This document shows positions 1 to 12,059 of a stretch of DNA of 64,000 bases, one piece after another. A program made the translations under genes and the position numbers. Source of the DNA: Polydactylus sextarius (taxonomy: Eukaryota > Chordata > Actinopteri > Polynemidae); contig CM028919.1 in the NCBI GenBank assembly GCA_016801845.1, positions 6,650,001 through 6,714,000 of the forward strand. Reading direction: 5' to 3'. The notes beneath the pieces are model-generated. The model was not told the origin of the DNA. It was given only the letters and a program-made list of their open reading frames with translations, and searched no databases. Each line of letters starts with the position of its first letter. The stretch's first letter is position 1.

Positions 1-850
1 CTCACTTGGCCCATGCAGGACATTATTTCACTCTGACTTATTTAGTGTCTCAGTGTATGGAGCTAAATCAGGGTATGTTAGAGCACGCAGGCTTATCACC
101 CGTGTCATTCTGCTTTGCTTTTGCTGCGTGTGTGTCTCTCTGTGTTTGTGTGTGTGTGTGTGGCACAGTGACAAGGGGGAGTCACAGTAGGTTTGGTGAC
201 GGTGCACGGGAGCGCACTGGGCTGCACACTGCGGCCAGTTGCTGGGGAAGTAGTATTTGATCAATTGAGCCGAGGGTTTCGGCAAGAAGAGGTAAATGTG
301 CACAGGCTAAGTGGACGTACTCCACTTGGAGAGCCTATCGCTCTGTGTTTACCTGTTTACTTTCTCAGGTAGTTCAAACAGGCCGCGTGCCTTTTCCACT
401 CTGACACTGACCAGTATGAACACTGGTTTTGCAGAAAGGGACCAGTTGACGGGACCAGCTCTGGAAAATATTTACAACCCAGTTAAAGAGTCCTGGATGC
501 GTGAAGGCTCCGTTTATATACAATTATGGAAAAATCATTTTGCGTAAAAAACATGACGGATTTTAAAAACACTATTATTTTTATTATTACTACTATTATT
601 ATTCCTGACATTGTACGCGCATTATTGGTGTGGTTTTTGTCATTACCGACTCGTAAAAAAAAAAAAATGTCCCGTCAAGTTTTTTTTTTTCTTTTTGTTC
701 TAAACAATCTCAGACAGCTGAAATCTTGTAATATGTTTGGGCACCACTGGTTTTCCCTTTCCGTGGGTAAATCATCCTCATCATGTGTGTCTTTTGTTAA
801 GTGTGTGTGTTTGTGTGTGTATGTGTGTGTGTGTTGGGAGGTGTTAAACC
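1..850. other. No gene recognised; short GT and T tracts
   Basis: The stretch contains (GT)n runs near 145-162 and 800-833 and A/T runs near 655-690. Open frames here are short, and those crossing GT tracts are low-complexity artefacts. No homeodomain sequence is present, so any nkx2.2 coding exon must lie outside the window. Confidence 0.5.
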
Positions 851-2060
851 GAGGGAAGATGTAGTAAAGAAGGGCCTCAGCGCTGCAGATGCATCAGGAT
901 TTAAAGGACAATACGGGGCGCAGAGCCGCTGCTTTCCCATCAGCAGCTTATTTGAGTCCAGTTGACACCAAATCTTCAGCTCTGACACTAAAAAACGACA
1001 CTTTATAATAATGTTTCTCACCGAGCTGCCCATTGGACTTCTGAGCATAAAACGTGCAGTTTGTTTTTAATGTGATCGTTGCTGCTGCTCTAATTATGCT
1101 ATAACCATTTTTTTAATACCAGTTTCCCTCTTTATATAAGAAAAAAGGAGCTCGCTACATTTCTCTTTTCCTGATCTCTGAGCTTTTCAACAAAATGCAC
1201 AGCAGAAATGGACTCGCCTGAAAAGAAGAAAAAAAAAACAATTAATTTTTCGGACGTGCCCCAAAAAACTGGGGCCCGTCTGATTAATTATAATTCCCTC
1301 CTATAAATTCATGCCCACGATTGTTCCCAAATAAGTGAATAAAGAGCTTTTTATATTCTTGATTAAATAAATCTTTCGATTGAATGCGCAAATAAGAATG
1401 CCGCAGGAGAATCCATAATAATGTTGATCATTGCTTCCTTTTAATCGCTGAATTTCAGCGTGTTTGAGCGCCTCAGGCTGGGAGTAAGTCTTTGATAAAG
1501 GTAACCCCGCCTGCCTTAGGGTGCGCGTGATAAATGTACAGAGTGACAAGACCGATTTCCTCCCTCTATGATTAAAAGCCTATATATAATATGCAGGTAA
1601 AGCCGGGTCCGGTTTATTTATGGGGACTAAGCCATGGCCCGGGGAGACTTGGCTTGAGGGTAGAAATCATTTTGGAGCCCGTTTGGCTTTTTTTTTTTTT
1701 TTTTTTTTTTAACAGAAATCCAGCCACCTTTCCCTCCCGGGCAAAAAGTCTTTATTCGACTCCTTTCCTCTAATGATTAAACATGTCACGGCGAGATTAT
1801 AGCAGCGCGCGCCCATGCCCCGAGGAGATGCCTTCATTTGTTAAACCACCAGTTTATTTGTAACGGTGAATTTCATGCCACGCTGTGCCATCCGCCTTAA
1901 TCTTTTTTTTTCTGTGTAAGACGAATTGCTAAAAGGGGGTTATTATTTTTTAATCACTTCCTATTTCAGTGTGGCACTGGCATTGGCAGGGAGGAGAGAG
2001 AAATGGCTTCAAAAATCTCTGAAACTTATTCCCATTGATCAAAAGAGACGACTGTTATTT
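850..2060. promoter_or_regulatory. Enhancer-like unique block (conserved element candidate)
   Basis: Mostly unique sequence with many homeodomain-type cores (TAATTA and ATTA variants, for example in 1270-1300 and 1440-1450), interrupted by a T24 run at 1688-1711. On the minus strand TATATAAA lies at 1131-1138. No coding potential was recognised. If the minus-strand exon at 2966-3054 is real, this block lies in its first intron. Conservation is untested. Confidence 0.3.
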
Positions 2061-2960
2061 GTAAAAGCGTTGAAAATTATCGACGCGAATAGATAAAGCT
2101 AAATAAACAAATAAAGCTTGAATAAATAAACAAGTAAATAAACAGATAAATAAATCATCCTCTCCAGGAGAACCTGGTCTGGCCCTCACTACATGGCACA
2201 AGTACAGACAACTCGTCCTCCTTGTTAGCTGTGTGTGTGTGTGTGTGTGTGGTAATAACGTTGACAGCTGTTGACATCTGTAGTGCTCTAGCGGTCTCTA
2301 TCGGCAAATTTAAGAAACAACAGGGGGTGCCATTGTGTGCACCCAATTAAGACAACTTCTAATCACCAACACCGTTTGGAATATATGCAATGGAATCACA
2401 AACAAGTTATCATATAATAACTATTTAGTTTTTTTTGTAATAATTCAACTGCAGGTAATTATGTCAATTACATAAGGATACACAGTAAATTAAACGTGGC
2501 TGGTGTTAAATTGTGAAGGCAATATTTGATTTTTTTTTTTTTTTTTTTTGAGAGGCCATAGACATATATATACATAACATTCTCAGATAAAATATATATA
2601 TCTTTGAGAGTGATGATTTTACTTCTTGTCCAAATAATGTAGCCAATTAATTCTCTGAAGGTGCAGGCCACTCACTGTGCCATCACAAAGATAAAGTCCA
2701 ACCAAGTCTGGACTGTCCACGTGAGTGTGCAATCATTACCAAGTACTGTAAAGGAAAAACGCACAGGCCTACACTTTGAATAACCGTGCAGTTTAAAGCT
2801 GTTAATTAAAAAAAAAAAAGTCAGGGTTGAGTTACATTCAAAGACTCAGTCGAACACATTGCGCGTAAAAGTAGAGCAAAAGAGAAACAAGCAATATCTA
2901 ATAAGCTGTTAAAAACAAACAGAAAACACTGTATGCAAAGTGACTGGAGCATCCGGTGCG
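2060..2960. other. AT-rich intergenic or intronic stretch
   Basis: A degenerate (AAATAAAC)-type repeat runs at about 2098-2156. There is a short (GT)n at 2231-2251 and poly(T) near 2531-2549. Otherwise the sequence is unique, without a recognisable gene. Confidence 0.5.
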
Positions 2961-2965
2961 CTTAC

Positions 2966-3054
2966 CTAGACTGGAGAGGGGGCTGAATGTGTTGCCAACG
3001 TTAAGACAGCGCCGCAGAGTTAATGAAATATCTCCAAATGGGAGTCAGGAGTGC
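2966..3054 (-). other. Candidate non-coding first exon, possibly distal nkx2.2 exon
   Basis: On the minus strand this segment starts about 31 bases after the TATA box and ends with TCTAG|GTAAGC, a near-consensus donor (GT at 2965-2964). It has no ATG, so it would be a 5' UTR exon. PAX1 and NKX2-2 are neighbours in vertebrates, with NKX2-2 transcribed away from PAX1, and nkx2.2 genes use alternative non-coding first exons. This position and strand fit that. The coding exons would lie left of base 1. The link to nkx2.2 is inference. Confidence 0.35.
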
Positions 3055-3077
3055 GTGCAGAGATAAGCCTGATGTGG

Positions 3078-3085
3078 TTTATATA
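3078..3085 (-). promoter_or_regulatory. Minus-strand TATA box
   Basis: The minus strand reads GGGTATATAAACC at 3088-3076, a perfect TATATAAA. About 120 bases downstream on the same strand is a strong splice donor. The surrounding sequence is unique and non-repetitive, so this is a plausible promoter and not a chance hit in a TA repeat. Confidence 0.45.
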
Positions 3086-3339
3086 CCCAGAAAGCAAGTG
3101 CTCCTCTTCTCATATTGTCCAAGAGCGTTTGCATGGTTGGCCAAGTGGCTCTGCTCTTGCTGACTCGCTAACATTGCATGGTGTTTGTTTTCCCCCTTGC
3201 TATGACGTGAGACAAAATATTGGCCATATGTTCATCGGCAATAAATTGGTCTCGAGCGCAAACACAGCTCCCTGCGCGCAGTGCTTTTAACCCGTGCAAC
3301 TAGTTTTCTCTCTTTGGGATGTTTTTGGGACACGAAAGT

Positions 3340-3640
3340 ATCTGGTATATAACTTAGGTGGGTGATAATGTCACAACAGGCTGTTTAAGAGATAATTGTG
3401 CGCCTATGGATGAGCTGCCGGTTGATCTTTACGCTGCGACCTATTACTGCTCACACAGGGTGCTCTAATAAATCGCTTGGTAACCAAGAAGCGGCGCTGG
3501 CCAAAGAGCAGATGTGGCATGTTATCCACGCCACAGTTGCGTTTACATTAGATACCCTGATACAATGATTGATAACAGAGGTCACGGTAATTCACAATGA
3601 TTCGGGACCCGGGCGTCTCCCATGAGGCGGACTACTAACA
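3340..3640. promoter_or_regulatory. Enhancer-like block with a near-palindrome
   Basis: Dense unique sequence upstream of the minus-strand TATA box. It contains CTTGGTAACCAAG (3476-3488, symmetric about its centre), TGATTGAT (Pbx/Hox-like) near 3565 and several CpGs. It is suddenly replaced by A-rich and AT-rich sequence after 3680. The block reads like a conserved regulatory module, but conservation is untested. Confidence 0.35.
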
Positions 3641-3923
3641 CATAATGTTTACTACATAGATCCACATGTGTTGACGGTGAAAAAAAAAGAAAAGAAAAAA
3701 AAAAAACAGGGAGAAAAAAAAAAAAACACGCAACTGTGTGAGCTGAAGCCACAAACGATAAGAGCTAAATGTTATTATTTAGGCATAGACAGAGTTGGAA
3801 AATAATAGTTCCCACCAAAAAACTAAACTAAAAATAATGAATCATATTAGTATTAAATAAAATCTATAATGTTTATTAGTTAATATGGATATTATTAATG
3901 TTAATTAATACTTTTATTTACGT

Positions 3924-3963
<40 letters not shown>
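3924..3963. repeat. (TA)n(CA)n microsatellite
   Basis: Alternating TA at 3924-3945 runs directly into AC at 3945-3963. Confidence 0.95.
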
Positions 3964-4168
3964 GGCTATACGTACATATACATATTAATGATAGGAAACT
4001 ACAAATATTTAAAAACAATTTCTACAGCTTAACCCCCTGTTACACTTAATATAACATCTAGAGCTATTAAATTCCTCTTAATCTTTATTACATGTGCTTC
4101 AAAGATAAAACCTTTAATTACAAATACAAATTACACTGATATACACAAATATATATTACATAAAGATA

Positions 4169-4232
<64 letters not shown>
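4169..4232. repeat. (TG)n(TA)n(CA)n compound, self-complementary
   Basis: TG runs at 4169-4185, TA at 4185-4214 and CA at 4214-4232. The TG and CA arms are reverse complements around a TA core, so the tract can fold as a hairpin. A short GA-rich run follows. Confidence 0.95.
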
Positions 4233-4289
4233 AGAAGAGAGAGAAGAGAGAGAATGTGTAAGCACATGTAACAAACCATAACAAACCAG

Positions 4290-4336
4290 GATTACTCAAT
4301 TTCCCCTGGGGATCATTAAAGTATTCTGATTCTGAA
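4290..4336 (+). mobile_element. Teleost retroelement tail fragment
   Basis: The wording TTCCCCTGGGGATCATTAAA followed by GTATTCTGATTCTG matches, from memory, a very common teleost repeat terminus of the type TTTCCC..GGGATCAATAAAGTAT..CT. Only the tail remains. The family is not determined. Confidence 0.5.
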
Positions 4337-7300
4337 ACAGTGTGACAACATGGCTCAAAAAAAAAAAGCTACATGTTTACAATGCGTAATAATATAGGCA
4401 GTGTGTGTGTTTGTAGAGACTGTGCACCACCTGTCGAAAACCCAACAGCTACATTACACACTTGCTGGTTTAACTTTATTTCTAACCATTTTTCTGAGAA
4501 TGTCTTGAAGCGTTTCAGCACACGCATTTACACCTGTTGCACGTATAGAAAAAAATAAAAAAATAAAAAAACTCTCCTGTATCAAAGGTTGTAAGAGAGT
4601 CTAGTCGGTGTAAAGATGATGACAGGGAATGCCAGTAATTGTCGAGGAAGAAAGCAATATGAGGCAAACATCAGTTGTGCCATTATGACACCTTGGTGGG
4701 GTGGATAACTTAAATCAAGACAATGATTTTATTGTGGGCAGTCTGGAATCTATGCATGATAATAATAGTGTTGCCTGGTAGTGCAGGAGCGACCATCAAT
4801 CAATAGCGAATACATTACTGATGGGTTTTGTGCACGGCCACTTTGCTGATGAAAGACAGAGATTATCCTCCCCGCCATCACTGTGTTCAAGAGTATCACC
4901 AAGACACAGGGAATACAAATAAATAAATTGGTCTCATACCTTGTTTGAAATTCCACATTAAGGCAAAGTAGTTAGTTAGAGTTTGAATGTATTCATGAGG
5001 TTCAGACGAATGAGAAAAAGCTTTCCACTCAGCCGCTCTGTGAATACCCTTGTGCTATTTGAGATTTGCCACAAGTGCTCTGGGTGCTAAATACAAGACC
5101 TCCTGAAAAAGGATGGGTAAGATAGGCCTTGCTGGTCAAGCTATTATCAATCCCTGGCCTAAAGCTTGATGACTAAGATACTTCAGATGTGTTTAACGGC
5201 TGCGTGAGGACACTGACGGCACGGCATTCTGAAATCAATCAGTTCAAGTTTTAATGTATCGACCACTTGAGGAGAACCAAAAGAGGGAGAGCTTCTCGAC
5301 ACACAAATGCCAGGGAGACTGGGTTGATTTTCATAGAAGATACACTTTTGACAAAAAAAAGTTTAATTAAACCTGAGGGCTCACTTGTGCAATGGAGGCT
5401 CATACACGATGATAGCCGCTCCTATCAGTTTGAGAGGCTAGGCAATTTTTCCTCACAAATACATGCACTTAGAAAGGTTTAGCATTAGATCACCAAGTCC
5501 TCAGTGTTAAGGCCAGTGAATGGGTGTTTTTAGCCCCTCAAGAGATGTGAAGCAAAGTAGGAGATGAGCTGTTTTCCAACAAAGTGTCCAGATCTGCACA
5601 CACATACACACTACTGAATATTACCATTTCTTAAATGACAACAGCGTATTGTGAATTTGAGGAGCTGTGGAATGCAGGGTGATTGGTCTTAACATTTTTG
5701 CCCTGTTGTGTTACCTATTGGAGAGGAAGAGAAGGAAGGGAACAAATAACGTGAAAGCGGTGAGCTGTGTCAAATGTTAGCTGTGAGAGAAAAAAGTTTC
5801 TTTGGAGCACTCATGAAATGTCTGTTATTGCCATCAAAATATCAGATTCATGAGTTGCATGGAAGACTTCTGTGGACATTACTTGACATGAATAACTTTA
5901 GACCTGAATACCTCTTTTCCAGTGCTAAGCATCTGGTGCAAGGCCAGTGCTTGGCCTTGGAGAGCCATATAGCTGTTTGTAAAGAGTGATGCAGAGGCTA
6001 AGGGCCAAAAATAAAGTACTTAGCTGACACATTCTGTAAGCATTTTAACCCCCTATGGCACGTGGGTACAAAACAAATGCCTCAGTGAAGGTCAGTTGTT
6101 TGAAACGCTGTTAGCTTCAGATAATAATGAAGAATTGATCCCATCAAAAATTTCACTTATGTTGACTGAGCTGCGCACCGTCAGAAAGGGCAGCTAATGT
6201 GGATGGACAACAACTGATGTGAGAGCTGCGACGTATATTAAGAAATTGGCTGTATCCTTCACATGCGAAGCACAGACTAGATAAATTACTGTGAGGCTGC
6301 TTTCTTGTTCAGGAGCTGAACGTGCGGAAAGAACATTACGTAGTTGTAACAGCAGACAGAGTGCGTCTGTGTAATAAGCAAGGAGGTCACCGAGCAAGAC
6401 CAGTTCCAATGCTGCGGACAACTACAATCCTTTAAAGGTGAAAGCAATGGAGCAGTATCAAATCATAGTTCTGACCATCTCAACAACACAGGGCTCTCTC
6501 TGTTGGAGAGGCTTTTGAAACGAGGTAGAGAACCAAAACATGTGGTAAATAAAACCTAGTGAAGAGCGGCACACCTTAAAATGGATGGGCTGTAACAGTC
6601 TCTCAAGGTAACCAGTCAGTGTTAATCGGCAGAGCTGTATTGATTCCAGAGTGAATCTTTGCAGCGAGAACTTAAGAAACACAGAGTAATAGTTAGGTTG
6701 CCTCAATCTTCTAAGACCTAGGCCATTTTTTTTGAAACAATACATCATAGCATGAGTCAAGGACATATCAGTACAAGATAGGTGAGCTCGTCCTTGCCTT
6801 CACCGGAGAACAGCTTTGGAGCAAAGATTCAAAAGCTTTGTAAGAATATCGACTGTTACCTTCAGCAGTAGTTCCATAGTGGAGCGTGGAAGGAAGAATA
6901 TAATTCTCGTATTTGAATAGTATTGAATGGACAAAACATGTTGAATTAGAAGAGGAACGTCTCAAGGCCATTTCTTTTCCTCACAAATACATCTTTCTGA
7001 AAAAATACATACTGTATTTAATATGCTTCTAGCAGACTATTCAGGAAAATGTACAGTTTTAATAGGAAATTAAAGTTAATGTGGTGTTTTAGTCCTGTCC
7101 TGACAGTAAAATCGATTTACGGATGTTCTTCGAATGGATAAAGCGAATATCAGTAATGATGCACAGCAATTATCACTGTAAAGTAAGCCTGTGATGTTCA
7201 GTGATGTTTAACCAATGTCACAATGAATAATGAATATTATGTGGTCATATACAGGCACACTTTAGGTCAGGTTACGCAGTAAAACTGTAATATTTAGTGT

Positions 7301-8450
7301 CTTTACTTTACTGTAATATTTACTGTCTTTACTTACTTTACTTTTGTCTTTAAAACCCCATCTGATATACATCAACCCAGAGCCTTAAAATTAACTGACA
7401 AATTAACAACAAAAACCAAACCATCTGGAAGTTTACTTTTAGAAAATAACATATTTCTTTGAATCATTAATATAATGATGGACAAGGTGATTGTCTCATT
7501 TCTGCACTAACGGCATCACAAACAGGAGACATGATAAGAAATGTGTACTAGTTAGTATCTGAGGCTGAATTTCCCAAAGACCTCACTGTGATGTTTTGGT
7601 GCATAAGTAGACTAAGTCCAACTGCTTCCAATGTGCTACCACAGAGATGATACAAGAATCAAATTGGAGAAATGTATTTTTGTTCAAATTTATGTTGAGA
7701 AAATAATTATTCAATGCCTGTGTGAAACTCTTTTTAAGTTGTTGATTATGCTAAATAATATCTAGAAGATACCAAGTTATTGGTCAATGTAACTGATAAT
7801 ACGCAGATCACTCCCTATTGATATTCTTTGTGCTGCTTTTTAAAACACAACATCAATATTTTTTCCAACCACAACTATGGTGAGTCTTGGTTATTTTTGC
7901 CTCACACACCAAAGAAGTTAAGGATTCCAGCCTCATATTGTGCACTGTTTAGCTCCTTAAAGTTTGAGGGTAAATTTCATAATTAGCTTTGGTTCTGCAA
8001 CACTGAGAAGAAAAAAAATTCTTTGCTTTTTTAAATCTCAGCAAAAATGAATAATTACCAGTTGTCACACACTGAAGGCCAAGCTTCACTACGAGGTGGT
8101 GTGGATTGCTGCATGTAGAACAGTGTACGTGTGCACATCAGTGTTGTGGCTGCATGAGTTGCTGTTTGAGTGCGTGTGCGTGTCTGCATGTGTGCGAGGA
8201 AAGTCCCTATTTGAGTACGGTTGAACATCCCATCAGGATATGTAACCTAAACAACACAAAGGAGAGAAACAGAAGGGCTTAGGGCAATGAAACACTCACC
8301 TTGAACCGGGCTGCTCCTTGCAGACACAAGGATTACCCATCTGCACATTTGTGAAGCCTTTTGATTAACAATGTGTCCAAACTGAAAGACGAAAAGGAGA
8401 AAACACAATTTAGTAATTTCAATGGCTTTCTGCAGATGGGTTGCCACCAT
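4337..8450. other. Intergenic, no gene recognised
   Basis: Mostly unique sequence of moderate AT content. Open frames on both strands reach at most about 100 codons (for example 6458-6766 minus) and match no family I know. Local near-duplicates of TATTTACTGTCTTTACTT occur around 7290-7345. Confidence 0.5.
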
Positions 8451-8454
8451 ATTT

Positions 8455-8760
8455 GGATAATTAATGTGTAGATATCTTCTTTATACTGGGCCCACGATGG
8501 CAATTAACATGTTTTGTGGAGAGGTGAAAACTTTTTTCGAGGCAGTGAAGATGGATGGAAATGCATTAGAGGAGGTCACGAAAATGGGCTTCTATTCTTT
8601 GCGCTAAAAGGATGCTTTTATAAGGTTATAGTAATTGAGGAATAAAACCCCAAGGGCAAATAAATGATAAAGAACTCATCTTTAATTGGCAATCTTTTTG
8701 GTTCATATAAATACCACTCCAAATTTCCTATCCACATTTTCATTGACTGCATGGCAAGTC
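8455..8760. promoter_or_regulatory. Enhancer-like AT-rich unique block
   Basis: It contains several homeodomain-type cores (AATTAA, GTAATTGA, TTAATTGG) and POU/GATA-like words in clean unique sequence with no simple repeats. It resembles conserved non-coding elements around developmental transcription-factor genes. Inference only. Confidence 0.3.
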
Positions 8761-9290
8761 TCTCTTGAACTAGAATTATGAAAGGCAAAAAGAGTCATAA
8801 TGCTGACCGAAAAGGACAACTCTATCTCTTAGCAAGCCAAAGGTATACAAATTGCCCACTCTCTCTTCACCATGATATTATGCAATTCAATGAGAACAGT
8901 AATTTCCTGGAAATAGTTTAAAAGATGCATGTAGTTTTAGGGAATCCAGCATTCTGGTAACTGAGTAAATTTCCTATCACCTATTTGAATACATTTGAAA
9001 TGAAAGATGAATACACACATCCTGATTAAAACCATAACAAGCTGTGGCGATGTCTAATTTTAACACTTATTTGTGAATTCAAAACACATCATGTGACTAA
9101 CTCAAAATTATGTCAAAATATTTTAGTTTCAACTGAATTGCCTGGGGTGTTTGTTCTTTCTGAAATCTACTTTGTGACTTAGTTTTGTCGTGCATTCAGT
9201 TTTCTGATGCAGAGGTTGTAATGTTTGTGTTTAGAGCCTTGGCCCAAGCCCTCATCGCCTTAAACCTCTCTCTGTCGCCACCTAATGGCA
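8761..9290. other. Intergenic, nothing recognised
   Basis: Unique AT-rich sequence without a long open frame or a clear repeat. Confidence 0.5.
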
Positions 9291-9394
9291 GGAGTGTGTG
9301 TTAATTCTGAGCTCTGGAGCCCAGCTGAGGAAAAGTGTGCACCAACACATCCTCCCTCTCTCAGGTAATTATGTCTTTTATCTAGGAGACACAT

Positions 9395-9600
9395 ACAGCT
9401 ACTTTAACATCGGATATCCAGCCGTCCTAATGGGCCATTATTCAAATAAATGGGGGAAACACTGTGGGGTTGGTGACCCCCTTCGTACGGCAGGGCCCTC
9501 CATCCAGGCACACCTGCTGAGACAAGGTAACGTTTATCACTGACACCTTCACAGGACAGAAACAAAATGGCAGGCGGGGTCAGCGGTAAGGAGCACACTG
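9395..9600. promoter_or_regulatory. Enhancer-like block
   Basis: Higher GC and sequence complexity than its surroundings. It contains ATGGGCCATTATTCAAAT-type words and GATATCC. Open frames on both strands (9298-9543 plus, 9404-9610 minus) match no family. Conservation is untested. Confidence 0.25.
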
Positions 9601-9609
9601 GGCCTGTCA

Positions 9610-11735
9610 TATTGCAAACATATCCATTTGGTACAGCTCTACTCTTGTGGTTGCCAGGCTACTGCCTAATATATGGTGACTGAGTGTGCGTCAGGAAAAC
9701 AGAAGTAAGATGTTGACTTTGAGATAAGTACCTCTTGAAATTAAACAGCACCATCACATTGCATTCAAAATAACATTTCCAAAGGTCAACTTTAAATGGT
9801 CCCCATTTGGCAAAAAAAATCCCTGTGTTCTTCAACTCACTAAATCGTCGAATTTGCATACCAGTTGCGTTAGTTAGTGGCATTTAATTATTTATGTTTT
9901 AATTACACAGAATGAAGGGGATAATATCACTGTATGGCAGTTTTTTGGTGTGTATGTGCCCCAGTCATTGGAACACTCGGATGTCACCTTATTAAAGTAC
10001 ACAAAAAGATAATTATGTCCAGCTCTGTCTAAACATTTCCATGGTGCTGCACTAGAGAATCATCGCTGAATTGGGCACAGAAGAGGGTTAGACCTCTTAT
10101 GATTAATGTGCTTGATCACACACACATATTCACAAACACACATAGGAGTGGTAAAGGCATGTCAACTCCCTCTCTCTTTCTCTCGTCTGCTCTCCTCCGG
10201 AGTCAAGGGTCAGCAAAATTGTTTGGATGGCGATGACTGTCGCATCAGCCAGACTTATCATGCACTGAGCTCACCCATGGACTCGAGAGTGCAAAGCCAG
10301 CCAGCTGACATACAGGTGAAGAAGACACACCCTCTTTGCAAAAGCCACATGTCTACATGAGTACACCAGTTGGGTATTAACAAAGGCAGAGAGCATAGAC
10401 TGATAAAAGAAAGCTACATTTAGAGACAGATTTGGACATGTCTAATGGTTAGGATATATGGGCAGGTATATATACAGAAAGGGATGGAGTCAGCCATGGT
10501 GGGGACAGAGAGCTGTAGGTTCACACATCCATCCCTCGTTCCCACCAGCTCTCCCACAGAACACCCATCACCTGGAAATGTCCTACTGAATAGAGCTGCT
10601 GATGTCATTGGAGAGATGGTATTGATTGACCAAGGGGCAGCAAAGGCCAATGCAATTAAGAGACAAGAAAACATACAGCGTTAAAGACTGTGTAAATAAA
10701 GGGACTCTGCAGTAGGGCCAGACAAAGGCCAGTCCAGGGCCCATTCAGGATCCCCTTGTTCCTTGTTGGCCTGGGCTCTTCTCTAAGGACTGAAGGTCTG
10801 GGTGGGAGGCCTGGGGGAGGTGGTAAAGAAGAGAGAGGCTCTGTGTGGGTGTCCAGAGGGATAAGGACAGGGGTGTTGCTAGGCTGTCTCTGAGAGGCTG
10901 ATGAGAGCTTAGCCCTCCCTGTATCCGGAGCTATCAGGTGATCACGGATGATCTGCATCTGAAGGAGGAGACTGTTGAGAGGAAGAAGCTGTATTTTTAT
11001 AGGCCTCTGTCAGGTTTGCTTTGCTGCCCTTATTACTCACTTCCTTCCGCTCTCTGTCACCTACCTGAATATACTGTAGTGTGAGTGGTTTCTATGAGAA
11101 CAGTACTTTAGATACTTTGACTTTTGAATGAATGCATTTAAAAAAAAATAGATAAAAAAAGATGAGCTTTTTGGCTAATCAAACTATCTCTAGATGCTTC
11201 CCAATCATTACTGCTGGTTTCTCAACCATTTTCAGCACCAACACTGGAGATTTACCTTAAAAAAAAATAAACGTTTCTTAAAATTAGAACATTACATGTA
11301 TTCACTTTTTAAAACCTTTAGAGCTGTAATAGATGTAGACACATGATCCGTGAATAAGGAACTGATTAATGTTATAATAATAATAATAATAATAATAAAA
11401 AACACTAATGGCAATATAATGCAGTGGTTAGCACTGTCTCTTCCTAAGACATGCAAGTTTCGTTGATTAATGACTAAATTGCCTGTATGTGGTCAGATTG
11501 CTACTATGTACACTTCTCAGTACACCTTAATCAGATTAGCTAAATCTACAAATTCCTAATTGCAAACATAATCTCACAGCAATAGTTGACATTATGTAGC
11601 TTAAGCATTACACAAATTTTACGTTTAAGCTTCAGGGGAACAGAAGTTTATACTTCACTGTGAGGGGGCATGAACTATTCAATCCATTGAGTATTTTTCA
11701 CTCAACTTCATCACAATTGTAAGCTTAATAAGGGT
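9610..11735. other. Intergenic, no gene recognised
   Basis: Unique sequence. 9930-10080 is a possible regulatory block (TCATTGGAACACTCGG, GATAATTATG). A (TAA)n run lies at 11376-11398. Overlapping open frames on both strands at 10420-10684 and 10656-10958 match nothing known. Confidence 0.45.
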
Positions 11736-11739
11736 GTTA

Positions 11740-11875
11740 AGGAGAAAAAGTGGAGTATCATCAAAGCCTTCAGGATAAATCAGTGGAGGACCAAAAATGT
11801 CTGTACACAATTTCATGTCAATTCATCCACCAGTTCCTCAGATATTAGACCAAAGAGGTGGATCAACCAACAAAT
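11740..11875. mobile_element. Degenerate teleost dispersed repeat
   Basis: The stretch with AATGTCTGTACACAATTTCA, then TCAATTCATCCA, and then GATATTAGACCAAAGAGGTG resembles a repeat often seen in fish introns and 3' UTRs (TCTGTAC..AATTTCATGGCAATCCATCC..GTTGTTGAGATATTTCAGTCTGG). The copy is diverged and the family is unassigned. Confidence 0.45.
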
Positions 11876-12059
11876 TGGCTGAACCAACATGTGCCAACAT
11901 GTCCAGAGTTAGTGTGTGTGCATGTTCAGACTAAACATTATTGAAAAGTTTTAGCTCCAGGTTTTGAAATATACCCAAGAAACAAAACACACAGGCCTGT
12001 TCATTCATTTGTCTAGCGTTGTGTATGCATTTCAAACATCCCTGGTGTTTTGCTAGTGT

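Noticed and set aside
2440..2462. CTGCAG next to GTAATT, which could be read as a splice site on either strand
   Set aside because: No polypyrimidine tract on the plus strand and no exon partner on the minus strand could be established.
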